From positions 372,001 to 436,000 of the forward strand of contig NZ_JACHYH010000003.1 in NCBI RefSeq assembly GCF_014192715.1: 64,000 bases of DNA, written 5' to 3'. The notes beneath the pieces are model-generated. The model saw only the letters and a program-made list of their open reading frames with translations, made no database searches and had not been told where the DNA came from. The translations under genes were made by a program, and so were the position numbers. This document shows positions 39,403 to 50,090 of the stretch, one piece after another. This stretch comes from Luteibacter sp. Sphag1AF (GTDB lineage Bacteria; Pseudomonadota; Gammaproteobacteria; Xanthomonadales; Rhodanobacteraceae). The number at the start of each line of letters is the position of its first letter. Within the stretch, counting starts at the first letter, position 1.

Positions 39403-40841
39403 CACTTCTCAGTCCTCAGATTTCCAACAGCAGCAAGGTCGATAGCGGCAGCGCCGATATCGCCTGCGCCAAGCAACATGACCAGATCGCCATCGCGCAC
39501 CAGCGCCGGAAGCGCATCGCGCAGATCGCGGGGATGGTCAATCAGTACCGGGTCGGTCTTGCCACGCGCACGGATGGCGCGCGCCAGAGCGCGGCCATCA
39601 GCACCCGGAATCGGGCTTTCACCCGCCGGATAGACTTCCGTCAGCACCAGCACGTCCACTTCGGCAAGCACCTTGGCAAAGTCGTCCAGCAGATCACGCG
39701 TGCGGCTGTAACGATGCGGCTGGAACGCCACCACCAGGCGACGATCCGGCCAGCCACCACGCGCAGCAGCGAATACAGCAGCCAGTTCGCGCGGGTGATG
39801 ACCGTAGTCATCCACCAGCAGCACACTGCCCTGATCCAGCGCCAGCTCGCCGCGACGATGGAAACGGCGGCCCACGCCTTCAAAGCGCTGCAATGCCGAC
39901 GCAATGGCCGTGGCCTCCACGCCCAGCTGCCAGCCCACGGCGGCAGCGGCGAGCGCGTTCTGCACGTTGTGGCGACCGGGAAGATTCAGCGTGACCGGCA
40001 GCGTGCCATCCATGCCGGGCAGATGCAGGTCGAAGTGCATTTCAAAGCCCTGCTGACGCACGTTCGTCGCGCGAACGTCGGCATCCTGCGCATCGATACC
40101 GTAGGTCAGCATGCTGCGCGACGTGTCCTGCGCGAGCCTGGCCACTTCCTCATCATCAATGCACAACACGGCCAGGCCGTAGAACGGCAGGCGATGCAGG
40201 AAATCACCAAAGGCCTTCTTCACCTGCGCGAAGTCGCCGTTGTAGTTTTCCAGGTGATCGGCATCGATGTTGGTCACCACCGCCATCACTGGCGACAGCA
40301 TCAGGAACGAACCGTCGGACTCGTCGGCTTCCGCCACCAGATACTGGCCGGTGCCCAGGCGCGCATTGGCGCCAGCGGCATTGAGCTGGCCGCCGATCAC
40401 GAAGGTCGGATCGTAGTCAGCCTCTGCGAGCACGCTGGCCACAAGGCTTGTGGTGGTGGTCTTGCCATGGGTGCCGGCAATCGCGATGCCACGGCGGAAA
40501 CGCATCAGCTCACCCAGCATTTCAGCGCGTGGCACCACTGGAATGCGATGGGCAAGGGCAGCCATCAGCTCGGGATTGTCGGCGCGAATGGCACTGGAGG
40601 TGACCACCACATCGGCGCCATCCACGTTGGCGGCATCGTGACCCACGTGCACGTCGATGCCCAGACGGGCCAGACGCTCGGACGTCGGCGACACGGCCCG
40701 GTCAGAACCGGACACGCTGTAGCCCAGGTTGTTCAGAACTTCGGCAATGCCACTCATGCCAACACCGCCCACACCAATGAAGTGCACGCGGCGGAAGGTG
40801 GTCATGAAATCGTCGTGGGCGCGCAAACGACTGGGCGTCAT
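39402..40841 (-). CDS. murC: UDP-N-acetylmuramate--L-alanine ligase
   Basis: MurC adds L-alanine to UDP-MurNAc. With the ATG at 40841 (GGAGGTTTCCGC upstream, ATGA overlap with murG) the protein has 479 residues. It starts its nucleotide fold with [19 protein letters not shown], and the ATP-binding motif is [30 protein letters not shown] and [10 protein letters not shown] are also typical of MurC. It is the only amino acid ligase in the cluster besides murE and murF. Confidence 0.97.
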   Translation of the reverse strand: MTPSRLRAHDDFMTTFRRVHFIGVGGVGMSGIAEVLNNLGYSVSGSDRAVSPTSERLARLGIDVHVGHDAANVDGADVVVTSSAIRADNPELMAALAHRIPVVPRAEMLGELMRFRRGIAIAGTHGKTTTTSLVASVLAEADYDPTFVIGGQLNAAGANARLGTGQYLVAEADESDGSFLMLSPVMAVVTNIDADHLENYNGDFAQVKKAFGDFLHRLPFYGLAVLCIDDEEVARLAQDTSRSMLTYGIDAQDADVRATNVRQQGFEMHFDLHLPGMDGTLPVTLNLPGRHNVQNALAAAAVGWQLGVEATAIASALQRFEGVGRRFHRRGELALDQGSVLLVDDYGHHPRELAAVFAAARGGWPDRRLVVAFQPHRYSRTRDLLDDFAKVLAEVDVLVLTEVYPAGESPIPGADGRALARAIRARGKTDPVLIDHPRDLRDALPALVRDGDLVMLLGAGDIGAAAIDLAAVGNLRTEK

Positions 40842-41905
40842 GCGGAAACCTCCATGCAATGACGTGCAATTGTTGCTGCGGCGTCGGGCTTGGCCAGCGT
40901 ACGTGACGCTACGGCCATCGAGAGAAGGCGACCTCGGTCGCCGGTAAGTTCGCGGATGCGGCCGGCCAGCACACTGGCGTCCAGATCACGCTCCTGAATC
41001 ATTTCTGCCCCACCGGCAGCGACAAGCGCCTGGCCGTTGCGGGTCTGGTGATCGTCCACCGCGTGCGGGAACGGCACCAGGATCGAGGCCACACCGGCAG
41101 CGGCAAGTTCAGCTACCGTCAGCGCGCCTGCGCGACAGACCACGAGGTCAGCCCATGCGTACGCCGCTGCCATGTCGGCAATGAAAGGCTCAACGGACGC
41201 CTGCACACCTGCCTGGGCATACGCTTCGCGGGCCTCATCCACGCCGCGCGCCCCGCACTGGTGCAGCACGTCGGGGCGGATATCCTCCGGAAGCATGGCC
41301 AGTGCAGCTGGCACGCGCTGATTCAGCGCGCGGGCGCCAAGGCTGCCGCCGAGCACGAGCACACGAGCCCTGCCCTCGCGACCGGCAAGACGGACGGGAG
41401 GCTCCGGCAATGCGGCGATCGACTCGCGCACGGGATTTCCCACCCAGTCCGAATGCGGCAAAACACCAGCAAACCCGCTCATCACCGTACCGGCAACATG
41501 GCTGAGCATGCGGTTGGTGAAACCCGCCACGCCGTTCTGTTCGTGGACCAGCAGAGGCACACGCGCGAGCCACGCGGCAACGCCTGCGGGACCGGCCACG
41601 TAGCCGCCCATCGACAGCACGCAGCGCGGACGCAAGGTGCGCATCAACGACATCGACGCACCCAGCGAGCGGGCCAGCATCATCGGCGCGCCGAGACGCG
41701 TCCGGATGCCCTTGCCACGCAGGCCGCCGACGGCAATGGTGTGCAACTCGATGCCGTGCTCGGGAACCACGCGGGTTTCCATGCCGCCTTCGGCACCCAG
41801 CCAGACCACGGGAACACGACGCGCGCGAAGCACGTCAGCAACCGCCAGTCCGGGGAAGATGTGTCCACCCGTACCGCCCGCCATGATGAGAACCGGGCCA
41901 CTCAT
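40838..41905 (-). CDS. murG: Lipid II synthase (GlcNAc transferase) MurG
   Basis: MurG transfers GlcNAc onto lipid I at the inner face of the membrane. The 355-residue GT28 enzyme starts with [16 protein letters not shown]. It has the membrane-binding and substrate motifs [42 protein letters not shown] and [25 protein letters not shown] (partly shown). Four-base overlaps join it to ftsW upstream and murC downstream. Confidence 0.98.
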   Translation of the reverse strand: MSGPVLIMAGGTGGHIFPGLAVADVLRARRVPVVWLGAEGGMETRVVPEHGIELHTIAVGGLRGKGIRTRLGAPMMLARSLGASMSLMRTLRPRCVLSMGGYVAGPAGVAAWLARVPLLVHEQNGVAGFTNRMLSHVAGTVMSGFAGVLPHSDWVGNPVRESIAALPEPPVRLAGREGRARVLVLGGSLGARALNQRVPAALAMLPEDIRPDVLHQCGARGVDEAREAYAQAGVQASVEPFIADMAAAYAWADLVVCRAGALTVAELAAAGVASILVPFPHAVDDHQTRNGQALVAAGGAEMIQERDLDASVLAGRIRELTGDRGRLLSMAVASRTLAKPDAAATIARHCMEVSA

Positions 41906-43122
41906 GCGGTGGCCTCCATCGGCGCGTTGGTCGGCACGCCCATGCCGGGCATGCGGGTGGCCATCTGCCGCGCGTCTTCAGCACGATTGATTTCAAACGT
42001 GGCGCGCAACAGCACACCGACCATGGCGCAGGTCAGCAGCACGCTGGAGCCGCCCGAGCTGATCAGCGGAAGGGTCAGGCCCTTGGTCGGCAACACGCCG
42101 AGATTCACTCCGATGGACACCATCGCCTGGAAGCCCATCATCAGCGAAATGCCAAAGGCGACGTAGCCGGAGAAACGCTGACCCAGTTCCACGCCCTTGA
42201 GGCCAAGATAAAGGCCACGCCCCACCAGCAGCATGTAAAGGCCGATCACCAGGCAAATGCCAGCCAGGCCAAGCTCCTCGGCCAGCACGGCAAGAATGAA
42301 GTCGGTATGCGCTTCGGGCAGGTAGAAAAGCTTCTGCACGCTGGAGCCCAGCCCCACGCCCACCCACTCGCCACGGCCCACGGCAATCAGGGCCTGCGTG
42401 AGCTGGAAGCCGTCGTTGAATGGGTCCTTCCACGGATCAAGGAACGAGGTGAGGCGCTTGATGCGGTAGTCCTCGGCGGTCGCCGCGTAGATCAGCAGTG
42501 GCACCAGGGGTGTTCCCAGCAGCAGCAGGTTGCGCATGCGCGCACCGGCCAGCCACACCATGCCGACCGTAGTGGCCACCACCAGCGCTGCCGAGCCGAA
42601 GTCGGGCTGCGCCAGCAACAGGAGCACGATCATGCCTGCCACAGCCACGGGCTTCACGACGCCGAAGAGGTGATATTCCACACCTTCACGATGACGCACC
42701 AGATAACTGGACAGATAAATCACAAGAATCAGCTTCACCGCTTCCACGGGCTGGAAGCTGGTGACAATGAGGTTCAGCCAGCGACGCGCGCCGTTGATGC
42801 GCATGCCGAACACCGGCAGGAACACCGCCAGCAACATGGCAATGCCGATCAGCAGAAGCGGCACGCTGTACTTCTCAAGCGTCTTCAGTTCGGTGCGCAT
42901 GGCAGCGCCAGCAAGGCAGCTGCCCAGTACGAGAAACACCAGGTGGCGCTTCAGGTAATAGAACGCACCGATATGCTGACCATCGGCCACGGCGATCGAG
43001 CTGGACGCGACCATCACCACGCCGAGGCTTGCCAGCGAAAGCGCAGCAAGCAGCAGCAGGAGGTCGAAACTCCCCCGCGGCCCTTGCCGACGTTTTGCCT
43101 GGCTGTTACCGAAGCCGAACAT
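41902..43122 (-). CDS. ftsW: SEDS peptidoglycan glycosyltransferase FtsW
   Basis: FtsW is the septal SEDS glycosyltransferase that pairs with FtsI. The 406-residue protein has about ten membrane helices. Landmarks include MRINGARRWLNL, PVEAVKLILVIYLSSYL, QPDFGSAALVVATT (with the catalytic-region aspartate), YLPEAHTDFILAVLAEELGL and the C-terminal LPLISSGGSSVL. It starts 5 bases after mraY. In most gammaproteobacteria murD lies between those two genes; here there is no room for it. Confidence 0.97.
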   Translation of the reverse strand: MFGFGNSQAKRRQGPRGSFDLLLLLAALSLASLGVVMVASSSIAVADGQHIGAFYYLKRHLVFLVLGSCLAGAAMRTELKTLEKYSVPLLLIGIAMLLAVFLPVFGMRINGARRWLNLIVTSFQPVEAVKLILVIYLSSYLVRHREGVEYHLFGVVKPVAVAGMIVLLLLAQPDFGSAALVVATTVGMVWLAGARMRNLLLLGTPLVPLLIYAATAEDYRIKRLTSFLDPWKDPFNDGFQLTQALIAVGRGEWVGVGLGSSVQKLFYLPEAHTDFILAVLAEELGLAGICLVIGLYMLLVGRGLYLGLKGVELGQRFSGYVAFGISLMMGFQAMVSIGVNLGVLPTKGLTLPLISSGGSSVLLTCAMVGVLLRATFEINRAEDARQMATRMPGMGVPTNAPMEATA

Positions 43123-43127
43123 GATTC

Positions 43128-44210
43128 TCAGCGCACCTTCAATGTGGCAAGACCGATAAGCACCAGCACAACGCTGATGATCCAGAAACGCACGATGACC
43201 CGCGGCTCGGGCCAGCCTTTCAATTCAAAGTGATGGTGGATCGGCGCCATGCGGAATATCCGCTTGCCGCGCAACTTGAAGCTTGCGACCTGCAGCATCA
43301 CCGACGCGGTTTCCATCACGAACACGCCGCCCATGATGAGCAGCACGATCTCCTGACGCACGATCAACGCCACGCAACCCAGCGCTGCGCCGATGGCCAG
43401 CGCGCCGACATCGCCCATGAACACCTGAGCCGGATACGTGTTGAACCAGAGGAAACCAAGACCGGCACCTGCCAGCGCACTGCAAAAAATGGCCAGTTCG
43501 CCCGCACCCGGAATCGCAGGAATGCCAAGGTATTCGGAGAACAGCTTGTTACCCGCGAGGTAGGCAAAGATGCCCAGCGCGCCAGACACCAGCACGCTGG
43601 GCATGATGGCCAGGCCATCCAGGCCGTCGGTCAGGTTCACCGCGTTGGAGAAGCCAACGATGATGAAGTAGCCGATCACCACGAAGAAGAAGCCCAGCGG
43701 CAACGCCACCTGCTTGAACAGCGGCAGGTACAGCGCGGTTTCAGCCGGCACCTGATGCGTGTAGTAAAGAAACAGCGCTGCGGCAAGGCCGAATACCGAC
43801 TGCCAGAAGTACTTCCAGCGGCTGGCCAGACCGCGGCTGTCCTTGAGCACCAGCTTGCGGTAATCGTCGTAGAAGCCGATGACGCCGAACGCAAGGGTCA
43901 CCAGCAGCACGACCCATACGTAGCGATTGCCAAGATCCGCCCACAGCAGCGTGGACACACCAATGGCAAACAGGATCAACGTGCCGCCCATCGTCGGCGT
44001 GCCTGCCTTGGACAGATGGGTCTGCGGGCCATCGCTGCGCACGACCTGACCGGCTTTCAGCGCAGCCAGCTTGCGGATCAGCGCGGGGCCCAGCAACAGC
44101 GACACGGCCAGCGCCGTGAGGGCAGCCATGATCGCGCGGAAGGTGATGTACTGGAAAAGATGCAGCGACGTGAAGTGCCGAGCCATCCATTCCGCCAGTT
44201 CAAGCAGCAT
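43128..44210 (-). CDS. mraY: Phospho-N-acetylmuramoyl-pentapeptide transferase
   Basis: MraY makes lipid I from UDP-MurNAc-pentapeptide and undecaprenyl phosphate. The 360-residue membrane protein carries [10 protein letters not shown] (the Asp pair), [19 protein letters not shown] and the late [13 protein letters not shown], three diagnostic cytoplasmic loops. The ATG at 44210, with GGAG upstream, overlaps murF by 11 bases. Confidence 0.98.
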   Translation of the reverse strand: MLLELAEWMARHFTSLHLFQYITFRAIMAALTALAVSLLLGPALIRKLAALKAGQVVRSDGPQTHLSKAGTPTMGGTLILFAIGVSTLLWADLGNRYVWVVLLVTLAFGVIGFYDDYRKLVLKDSRGLASRWKYFWQSVFGLAAALFLYYTHQVPAETALYLPLFKQVALPLGFFFVVIGYFIIVGFSNAVNLTDGLDGLAIMPSVLVSGALGIFAYLAGNKLFSEYLGIPAIPGAGELAIFCSALAGAGLGFLWFNTYPAQVFMGDVGALAIGAALGCVALIVRQEIVLLIMGGVFVMETASVMLQVASFKLRGKRIFRMAPIHHHFELKGWPEPRVIVRFWIISVVLVLIGLATLKVR

Positions 44211-45561
44211 CGGATGCTCCTTCAGCGTGTTTCTTCAACGCAGCGACCACCCGATCCATGCCCGCCGAACGCGAACCCTTGACCAGGCACGTCACCCCTT
44301 CGTGCAAACCGGCCACCGCATAAGCAACCAGATCGGCCTGCGTCGCGAAATGCATCGCGCCATCACCGAAGGCAGTCACGGCGGCAGCGCTCAGCGTGCC
44401 GGTGGCCAGCAGCCGGTCAATGCCGCGCTCGCGCGCCAGGCGGCCAATGCCTGCATGCAGGGCCTGTGCACCGGAGCCAAGCTCCGCCATGTCGCCCATT
44501 ACCAGCCAGCGCTTGCCATGGGCCAGCGCCAGCGTGTCGATGGCGGCGGCAGTGGAACCCGGGTTGGCGTTGTAGCTGTCGTCGATCAATGTCCAGCCAC
44601 CGGGCATCGGTTCAAGATTGAGCCGGCCCGACACACGCGGCACGTTCTCCAGGCCTTCCACAATCGTGTCGACCGGCACATCCAGCGCGATGGCAATCGC
44701 CGCGGCAGCCAGCGCATTGGCCACGTTGTGGCGACCCGCCAGCGGCAGCTGCACGTCAGCATCACCGTGCGGAGTGGATAGCACAAAGTGCGTTCCATCC
44801 ACCCGCATTTCGACGATATCGGCGCCAATATCCGCGCGATGGTCAAGGCCATAGCGCAACGTGCGACGCGAACCGGCCAGATTCATGAAGTAGCTGGCGA
44901 ACGCATCGTCGGCGTTGATGATGGCCACGCCGTCCGGCGGCAGAGACTGATAAAGCGCACCCTTGGTCTCCGCCACACCTTCCACGCTGCCCATCCGCTC
45001 AAGATGCGCGGGCGCAATGGAATTCACGAGGCCGATATCGGGCCGTGCGATGGCAGCCAGGTAGTCGATGTCGCCCGGCTTGCCAGCACCCATTTCGAGT
45101 ACGGCGTACTGCGTGTCCGCAGGCATGGCCAGCAGCGTGAGCGGCATGCCGATCTCGTTGTTGTAGTTGCCACTGTTCACGTGCGTGCGGCCGTGACGCG
45201 ACAGGATCGACGCCGTCAGCGTCTTCACCGTGGTCTTGCCGTTGGAGCCGGTGATGCCAACAACGCGCACATTGCTCTGCGCGCGCATGGCGCTGGCCAG
45301 ATCGCCCAGTGCCAGCTGCGTGTCATTCACGATGACCTGCGCAATGGGCGCATCCACCGGGCGGGTGACCAGCGCGGCAACGGCACCGCGTTCGGCAGCC
45401 GCCGCCACGAAATCGTGCGCATCATGGTTTTCACCGGGCAACGCAACGAACAGTTCGCCAGCCTTCAACGTGCGGGTATCAATCGAGAAGCCTTCGATCT
45501 GAACATCGGCGCCCATAAGGCGGCCGCGGGTCCAGAGCGCAACGGCGGAAAGGCGCATCAT
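44200..45561 (-). CDS. murF: UDP-MurNAc-tripeptide:D-Ala-D-Ala ligase
   Basis: MurF attaches the D-Ala-D-Ala dipeptide made by Ddl. The 453-residue ligase has the ATP motif [14 protein letters not shown] near residues 103-115. The stretches [30 protein letters not shown] and [20 protein letters not shown] identify MurF within the Mur ligase family. It overlaps murE by 4 bases. Confidence 0.98.
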   Translation of the reverse strand: MMRLSAVALWTRGRLMGADVQIEGFSIDTRTLKAGELFVALPGENHDAHDFVAAAAERGAVAALVTRPVDAPIAQVIVNDTQLALGDLASAMRAQSNVRVVGITGSNGKTTVKTLTASILSRHGRTHVNSGNYNNEIGMPLTLLAMPADTQYAVLEMGAGKPGDIDYLAAIARPDIGLVNSIAPAHLERMGSVEGVAETKGALYQSLPPDGVAIINADDAFASYFMNLAGSRRTLRYGLDHRADIGADIVEMRVDGTHFVLSTPHGDADVQLPLAGRHNVANALAAAAIAIALDVPVDTIVEGLENVPRVSGRLNLEPMPGGWTLIDDSYNANPGSTAAAIDTLALAHGKRWLVMGDMAELGSGAQALHAGIGRLARERGIDRLLATGTLSAAAVTAFGDGAMHFATQADLVAYAVAGLHEGVTCLVKGSRSAGMDRVVAALKKHAEGASDAA

Positions 45562-47048
45562 GCGCGTACTCCTTTAGTGCTGTGACCGATCGCCTCACGG
45601 GCGACGGCGAGATCGTCGAAGGGACGTTTGCCCTCCGGACCTTCCTGATAAGTTTCGTGGCCTTTGCCCGCCACAAGCACCACGTCATCGGATTTCGCAT
45701 CGGCAATCGCCAGCGAAATGGCCAGCGCGCGGTCGCGCTCCACGATGACGGTGTCGCGGTGGGCAAAGCCTTCCAGAATCTGCTGGACGATGAAATCGCC
45801 ATCTTCGCCGCGCGGATTGTCGTCAGTGACGATCACCACGTCGGCCAGGCGCTCGGCAATCTGCGCCATTTGCGGGCGCTTGCCCTGATCGCGCTCGCCG
45901 CCGCAACCGAACACGCAGATGAGGCGGCCCTTCGTGTGCGAGCGCACGGACAGAAGCGCCTGCTTCAGCGCGTCCGGAGTGTGTGCATAGTCCACAACGA
46001 TCAGCGGCTTTTTGCCTTCACCACCAAGACGGCTCATGCGGCCGTTGACCGGCTCCAGCGATTCGAGCGCGGCATGAATGCGATCAAACGGCTCGCCCAG
46101 GGCGCCCAGCGTGGCAGCCACGGCGAGCAGGTTGGCAACGTTGAAACGGCCGATGAGCTGGCTGCGCACCGTGCGCATGCCCCAGGGGGTAACGAGATTG
46201 AACGACAAGCCGCGCGCCGACGTCACGACGATGTCTGCCTTGATCTCGGCATCGGTATCGGCGGCCATGCTGGTGCGCAGGCGCGTGATGCCCTCGCCCA
46301 GATGTTTGGCAAGCTTCGCACCAAACGGATCATCCACGTTGATGACGGCGGCGCTCAGGCCCGGCCATGCGAACAGGCGCGCTTTCGCTTCGCCATACGC
46401 TTCCATGGTGCCGTGGTAATCGAGATGGTCGCGGGTGAGGTTGGTGAACACGGCCACATCGAACGCGATGGCGTTGACCCGGCCCTGATCCAGCGCGTGG
46501 GACGACACTTCCATGGCCACATGCGTGGCACCCGCCTCACGAAAATCCGCCAGCACGGATTGCATGCTGATGGCATCCGGCGTGGTGCGCTCGCCTTCGG
46601 TGACCGCGCCATGCATACCGGTGCCCAGCGTGCCGACCGTAGCCGGACGACGACCCAGGAACGCCAGCGCCTGCGCGATGAGCTGCACGGTGGACGTCTT
46701 GCCGTTGGTGCCGGTGACGCCAACTACCTGCATGGATGCCGACGGCTCGCCATAGAAGCGCGCAGCAATCTGGCCGGTCTTCTCGCGCAGCCTCTCGACG
46801 CCGATCACCGGCACGCCCGGATCAACCGCATCGAACGGCGTTTCTGCCAGCACCACGGTCGCGCCACGCTCAATCGCGCCAGCAGCGAATTCCAGACCAT
46901 GGTTCTTGCCGCCGCGCAGGGCGACGAATGCCTGACCGGCGCTCATGGCGCGCGAATCAAGGCCAAGTCCCAAAACGACAAGATCGCCGGCAGCAGAACT
47001 GTCGGCGAATCCATCAAGCAAGTCAGCCAGTCGCATCTCGCGCGTCAT
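45558..47048 (-). CDS. murE: UDP-MurNAc-L-Ala-Glu--meso-diaminopimelate ligase
   Basis: MurE adds the third residue of the stem peptide. The 496-residue protein has the ATP motif GVTGTNGKTSTVQL near residue 112 and VDYAHTPDALKQAL. The substrate loop VTDDNPRGED contains the DNPR motif specific for meso-diaminopimelate, so the stem peptide should be of the Gram-negative type. It overlaps ftsI by 4 bases. Confidence 0.97.
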   Translation of the reverse strand: MTREMRLADLLDGFADSSAAGDLVVLGLGLDSRAMSAGQAFVALRGGKNHGLEFAAGAIERGATVVLAETPFDAVDPGVPVIGVERLREKTGQIAARFYGEPSASMQVVGVTGTNGKTSTVQLIAQALAFLGRRPATVGTLGTGMHGAVTEGERTTPDAISMQSVLADFREAGATHVAMEVSSHALDQGRVNAIAFDVAVFTNLTRDHLDYHGTMEAYGEAKARLFAWPGLSAAVINVDDPFGAKLAKHLGEGITRLRTSMAADTDAEIKADIVVTSARGLSFNLVTPWGMRTVRSQLIGRFNVANLLAVAATLGALGEPFDRIHAALESLEPVNGRMSRLGGEGKKPLIVVDYAHTPDALKQALLSVRSHTKGRLICVFGCGGERDQGKRPQMAQIAERLADVVIVTDDNPRGEDGDFIVQQILEGFAHRDTVIVERDRALAISLAIADAKSDDVVLVAGKGHETYQEGPEGKRPFDDLAVAREAIGHSTKGVRA

Positions 47049-48853
47049 GGCACCACCTCTTCGGCGGCACTGTCATCAGCGGCCGGTGGTGGCGCGCTGG
47101 CATTTCCGATCAGACCGCCCTGGCTGGGACCGCCGGCGTACCAGCGACCCACGTTGTCGGGGGCGATATCCAGAAGGCGCACTGCACCTTCCATCACCTG
47201 CGCGAAGGCCGGACCCGCCACCGAGCCGCCGTAATAACGGCCACCCTGGGGGTCGTTGACGACGACCACGGTCACCAGTCGCGGGTTGCTCGCCGGAATC
47301 ATGCCGACGAACAGCGAAATATAGTTTTTCGAGTAGTAACCGCCGACGGACGCCTTGTGCGACGTACCCGTCTTGCCGGCCACGCTGTAATTGGCCACCG
47401 AGGCAAAGCCAAAACCGGTACCGCCCGGGCTCACCACCGTTTCCAGCATGCGCACGAGCTCGTTCGCCACTTCCGGCGTCACGACCTGGGTCGGCGGGTT
47501 GTCCGCACCCTTGATGAAGCTGGGCGCGCGCAGCTGGCCGCCATTGGCGATGGCCGAATAGCCGACCGCGAGCTGCAACGGCGTGACGTTGAGGTTGTAG
47601 CCATACGCCATGCGCGATTTTTCAATAGGCTTCCAGGTGCGTCCCACCGGCAGGTAGCCAGCCGCTTCACCCGGAAAACCACTGCCCGTGCTGTTGCCGA
47701 TACCGAACGACTTGAACATGCCGTAGAGGAAGTCGGTATCGAGCGTCATGGCAATCTTGGCGGCACCCACGTTGCTGGACTTGGTGATCACGCCGGTTGG
47801 CGTGAGCGTGCCCCAGTTGTGCGTATCGCGCACCGGGTGACCGCCCATCATCCAGGTGCCCGGCGACGTTTCGATCAGCGGCGCCGTCGGCGTGTACTTG
47901 CCGCTGGTGAGCGCGGCGGCCATGGTGAACGCCTTCATCGTGGAGCCCGGCTCCACTACGTCGGTGACTGCGCGGTTGCGGCGCTCGGAAGGCGTGCTGC
48001 TGCGCACGGCGTTCGGATTGAACGACGGAAGGTTGGCCATGGCCAGCACTTCGCCCGTATGCACGTCCATCACGACAATGGAGCCTGAGTCGGCCTTGTT
48101 CTTTTCCAGCGTCTGGCTGAGCGCGCTATAGGCAAGGTACTGAATGCGGCGGTCGATGCTGAGCGTGATGTCGCGACCGGCCTGCGGCTCGCGCACCAGT
48201 TCCACGTCTTCCACCACATGCCCCATGCGATCGCGGATGACGCGCTTCGCACCGGGCTTGCCTGCCAGCCATTCGTCAAACGCCAGTTCCAGACCTTCCT
48301 GCCCCCGGTCGTCAATGCTGGTAAAGCCGAGGATGTGGCTGTTGACGGCACCGGACGGGTAATAGCGGCGGTATTCGCGCTGCGAGGCGATGCCGGGAAT
48401 TTTCAGGTCCATGATCGCCTGCGCGTCTTCCGGACGCATCTGGCGCGCGATGTACATGAACTCCTTGTCGCTGCGCTGGACAATCTTCTGTTTCAGATCA
48501 TCGGCATCCATGTGCAGCGCCTTGGCGAGATCCGGGATGCGGTCCTCGTTTTCCAGCACTTCGGGCGGGTTGGCCCAGATGGATGCCACGGGCGTCGATA
48601 CAGCCAGCGGCTCGCCGTTGCGATCAAAGATCGTGCCGCGCGATACGGCAATCGGCATCTCGCGCAGGAAACGCGCGTCGCCCTGATCCTGGTAGAACTG
48701 TTTGCGCACCACCTGCAGGTCGAATGCGCGAACCACGAGACCCAGCGAGCACAGGCCAAGCAGCACGACGACCACGGTCATGCGCTTGCGCGGGCTGGGG
48801 CCCTGGCCACGACGACGGCTGGGCAGCGCGGTATGGGAGAACCGGCCCTTCAT
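47045..48853 (-). CDS. ftsI: Septal transpeptidase FtsI (PBP3)
   Basis: FtsI cross-links septal peptidoglycan and works with FtsW. The 602-residue class B penicillin-binding protein has one N-terminal helix (MTVVVVLLGLCSLGLVVRAF). The active-site motifs are STMK at residues 304-307, SSN at 359-361 and KTGT near residue 490 in YSVAGKTGTSHKA. The pedestal domain contains SRGTIFDRNGEPLAVSTPV. Confidence 0.98.
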   Translation of the reverse strand: MKGRFSHTALPSRRRGQGPSPRKRMTVVVVLLGLCSLGLVVRAFDLQVVRKQFYQDQGDARFLREMPIAVSRGTIFDRNGEPLAVSTPVASIWANPPEVLENEDRIPDLAKALHMDADDLKQKIVQRSDKEFMYIARQMRPEDAQAIMDLKIPGIASQREYRRYYPSGAVNSHILGFTSIDDRGQEGLELAFDEWLAGKPGAKRVIRDRMGHVVEDVELVREPQAGRDITLSIDRRIQYLAYSALSQTLEKNKADSGSIVVMDVHTGEVLAMANLPSFNPNAVRSSTPSERRNRAVTDVVEPGSTMKAFTMAAALTSGKYTPTAPLIETSPGTWMMGGHPVRDTHNWGTLTPTGVITKSSNVGAAKIAMTLDTDFLYGMFKSFGIGNSTGSGFPGEAAGYLPVGRTWKPIEKSRMAYGYNLNVTPLQLAVGYSAIANGGQLRAPSFIKGADNPPTQVVTPEVANELVRMLETVVSPGGTGFGFASVANYSVAGKTGTSHKASVGGYYSKNYISLFVGMIPASNPRLVTVVVVNDPQGGRYYGGSVAGPAFAQVMEGAVRLLDIAPDNVGRWYAGGPSQGGLIGNASAPPPAADDSAAEEVVP

Positions 48854-49122
48854 CGACGCACCAACTGGATGTCCTGCGGGCGCGGATTCAGCATGCCGAG
48901 CTTGCCGCGCGCTTCCGCGTCGATGCGGCTGGGTTCGGCATAGGTGGCCTGCTCAAGTTCAAGGCGGCCGTATTCCACGCCGAGCTCGTCTTTCTGATTC
49001 TGCAACCGCGTGATTTCCATGAAGAGCACGCGACTCTCGTGACGCGTCCACACCACACCGATCGCGCTGCCAAGCACGGCCAGAAGCAGAAGGGTGAGGC
49101 AGATCGCGCCGAAGGTCTTCAT
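48850..49122 (-). CDS. ftsL: Cell division protein FtsL
   Basis: FtsL is a 90-residue bitopic divisome protein that pairs with FtsB and FtsQ. It has one membrane helix (AICLTLLLLAVLGSAIGVVW, near residues 6-25) followed by a coiled coil (ESRVLFMEITRLQNQKDELG). It is identified by size, topology and its place between rsmH and ftsI, with 4-base overlaps on both sides. Confidence 0.95.
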   Translation of the reverse strand: MKTFGAICLTLLLLAVLGSAIGVVWTRHESRVLFMEITRLQNQKDELGVEYGRLELEQATYAEPSRIDAEARGKLGMLNPRPQDIQLVRR

Positions 49123-50048
49123 CCAAGCTTCTCCGCCACGCGGAGAACGGCTGAGCGCGAGCGGGGGTTGGCTGCCACTTCCGCGTCGGACGGGAAGCGC
49201 GCCTTGCCGACCGGTGCCAGCAGTGCAGCCTTCGCTTCCACGGGCGGCGCGCGGCGATTACCCTGCACGCGGCCTTCGTGCTTGCGGATGAACTGTTTGA
49301 CCGCGCGATCTTCCAGCGAGTGGAAGCTGATGACCGCGAGACGGCCGCCGGGCTTGAGCAGATCCAGCGCAGCGGCAAGACCGCGGTCAACCGCGTCCAG
49401 CTCGCCGTTCACACGGATGCGCAGCGCCTGGAAACTGCGCGTGGCGGGATTCTTGCCGGGCTCACGACGGCCCACGCAACGGGCCACCAGATCGGCAAGC
49501 TCGGACGTGCGGGTGATCGGCTGTTCGGCGCGGCGCTCGACGATAGCCTTCGCGATGCGGCGACTGAAACGCTCTTCACCGAACTGCCAGAGCACGTCGG
49601 CAATCTCGCGCTCTTCGGCCATGGCCAGGAAATCGGCCGCGCTTTCGCCACGCGAGGTATCCATGCGCATGTCCAGCGGAGCATCGCCCATGAAACTGAA
49701 GCCACGCGAGGTGTCGTCCAGCTGCGGGGACGACACGCCAAGGTCCAGCAGGATGCCGTCCAGGCCGCCTTCGGCGAGCTCGGGCCATTCACCCATGGTG
49801 GCGAAATTGTCGTGACGGATGGCCACGCGCGGATCGGCAGCGAAGCTGGCCTGCGCTTCGGCAATAGCGGTGGGATCGCGATCCATCAGAAAAAGGCGGC
49901 CCGAGTCGGACAGTCGCGCAAGCATCGCGCGGGCATGCCCGCCACGACCAAACGTCCCGTCCAGATAGCGCCCGCAAGACTGCAAGGCGAGTCCCTCCAG
50001 CACTTCATCGAGCATCACCGGGATGTGCCGCAGTTGAAGACCCGCCAT
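49119..50048 (-). CDS. rsmH: 16S rRNA (cytosine1402-N4)-methyltransferase
   Basis: RsmH (MraW) methylates N4 of C1402 in 16S rRNA. The ATG at 50048, with GGGG seven bases upstream, gives 309 residues and the usual start MAGLQLRHIPVMLDEVLE. A GTG at 50078 would add 10 residues with no spaced ribosome site. The SAM-binding motif is LDGTFGRGGHARAMLARL, and GILLDLGVSSPQLDD, RGFSFMGDAPLDMRMD and ISFHSLEDRAVKQF are family blocks. The rsmI gene, for the 2'-O methylation of the same nucleotide, is nearby. Confidence 0.97.
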   Translation of the reverse strand: MAGLQLRHIPVMLDEVLEGLALQSCGRYLDGTFGRGGHARAMLARLSDSGRLFLMDRDPTAIAEAQASFAADPRVAIRHDNFATMGEWPELAEGGLDGILLDLGVSSPQLDDTSRGFSFMGDAPLDMRMDTSRGESAADFLAMAEEREIADVLWQFGEERFSRRIAKAIVERRAEQPITRTSELADLVARCVGRREPGKNPATRSFQALRIRVNGELDAVDRGLAAALDLLKPGGRLAVISFHSLEDRAVKQFIRKHEGRVQGNRRAPPVEAKAALLAPVGKARFPSDAEVAANPRSRSAVLRVAEKLG

Positions 50049-50090
50049 TGCCGCACCCCGCTCCCGTTCCACCGTCACCTCAAAATGTCG

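Noticed and set aside
43110-43140. A shifted or broken murD remnant between mraY and ftsW
   Set aside because: Only 5 bases separate the two intact genes, so there is no remnant.
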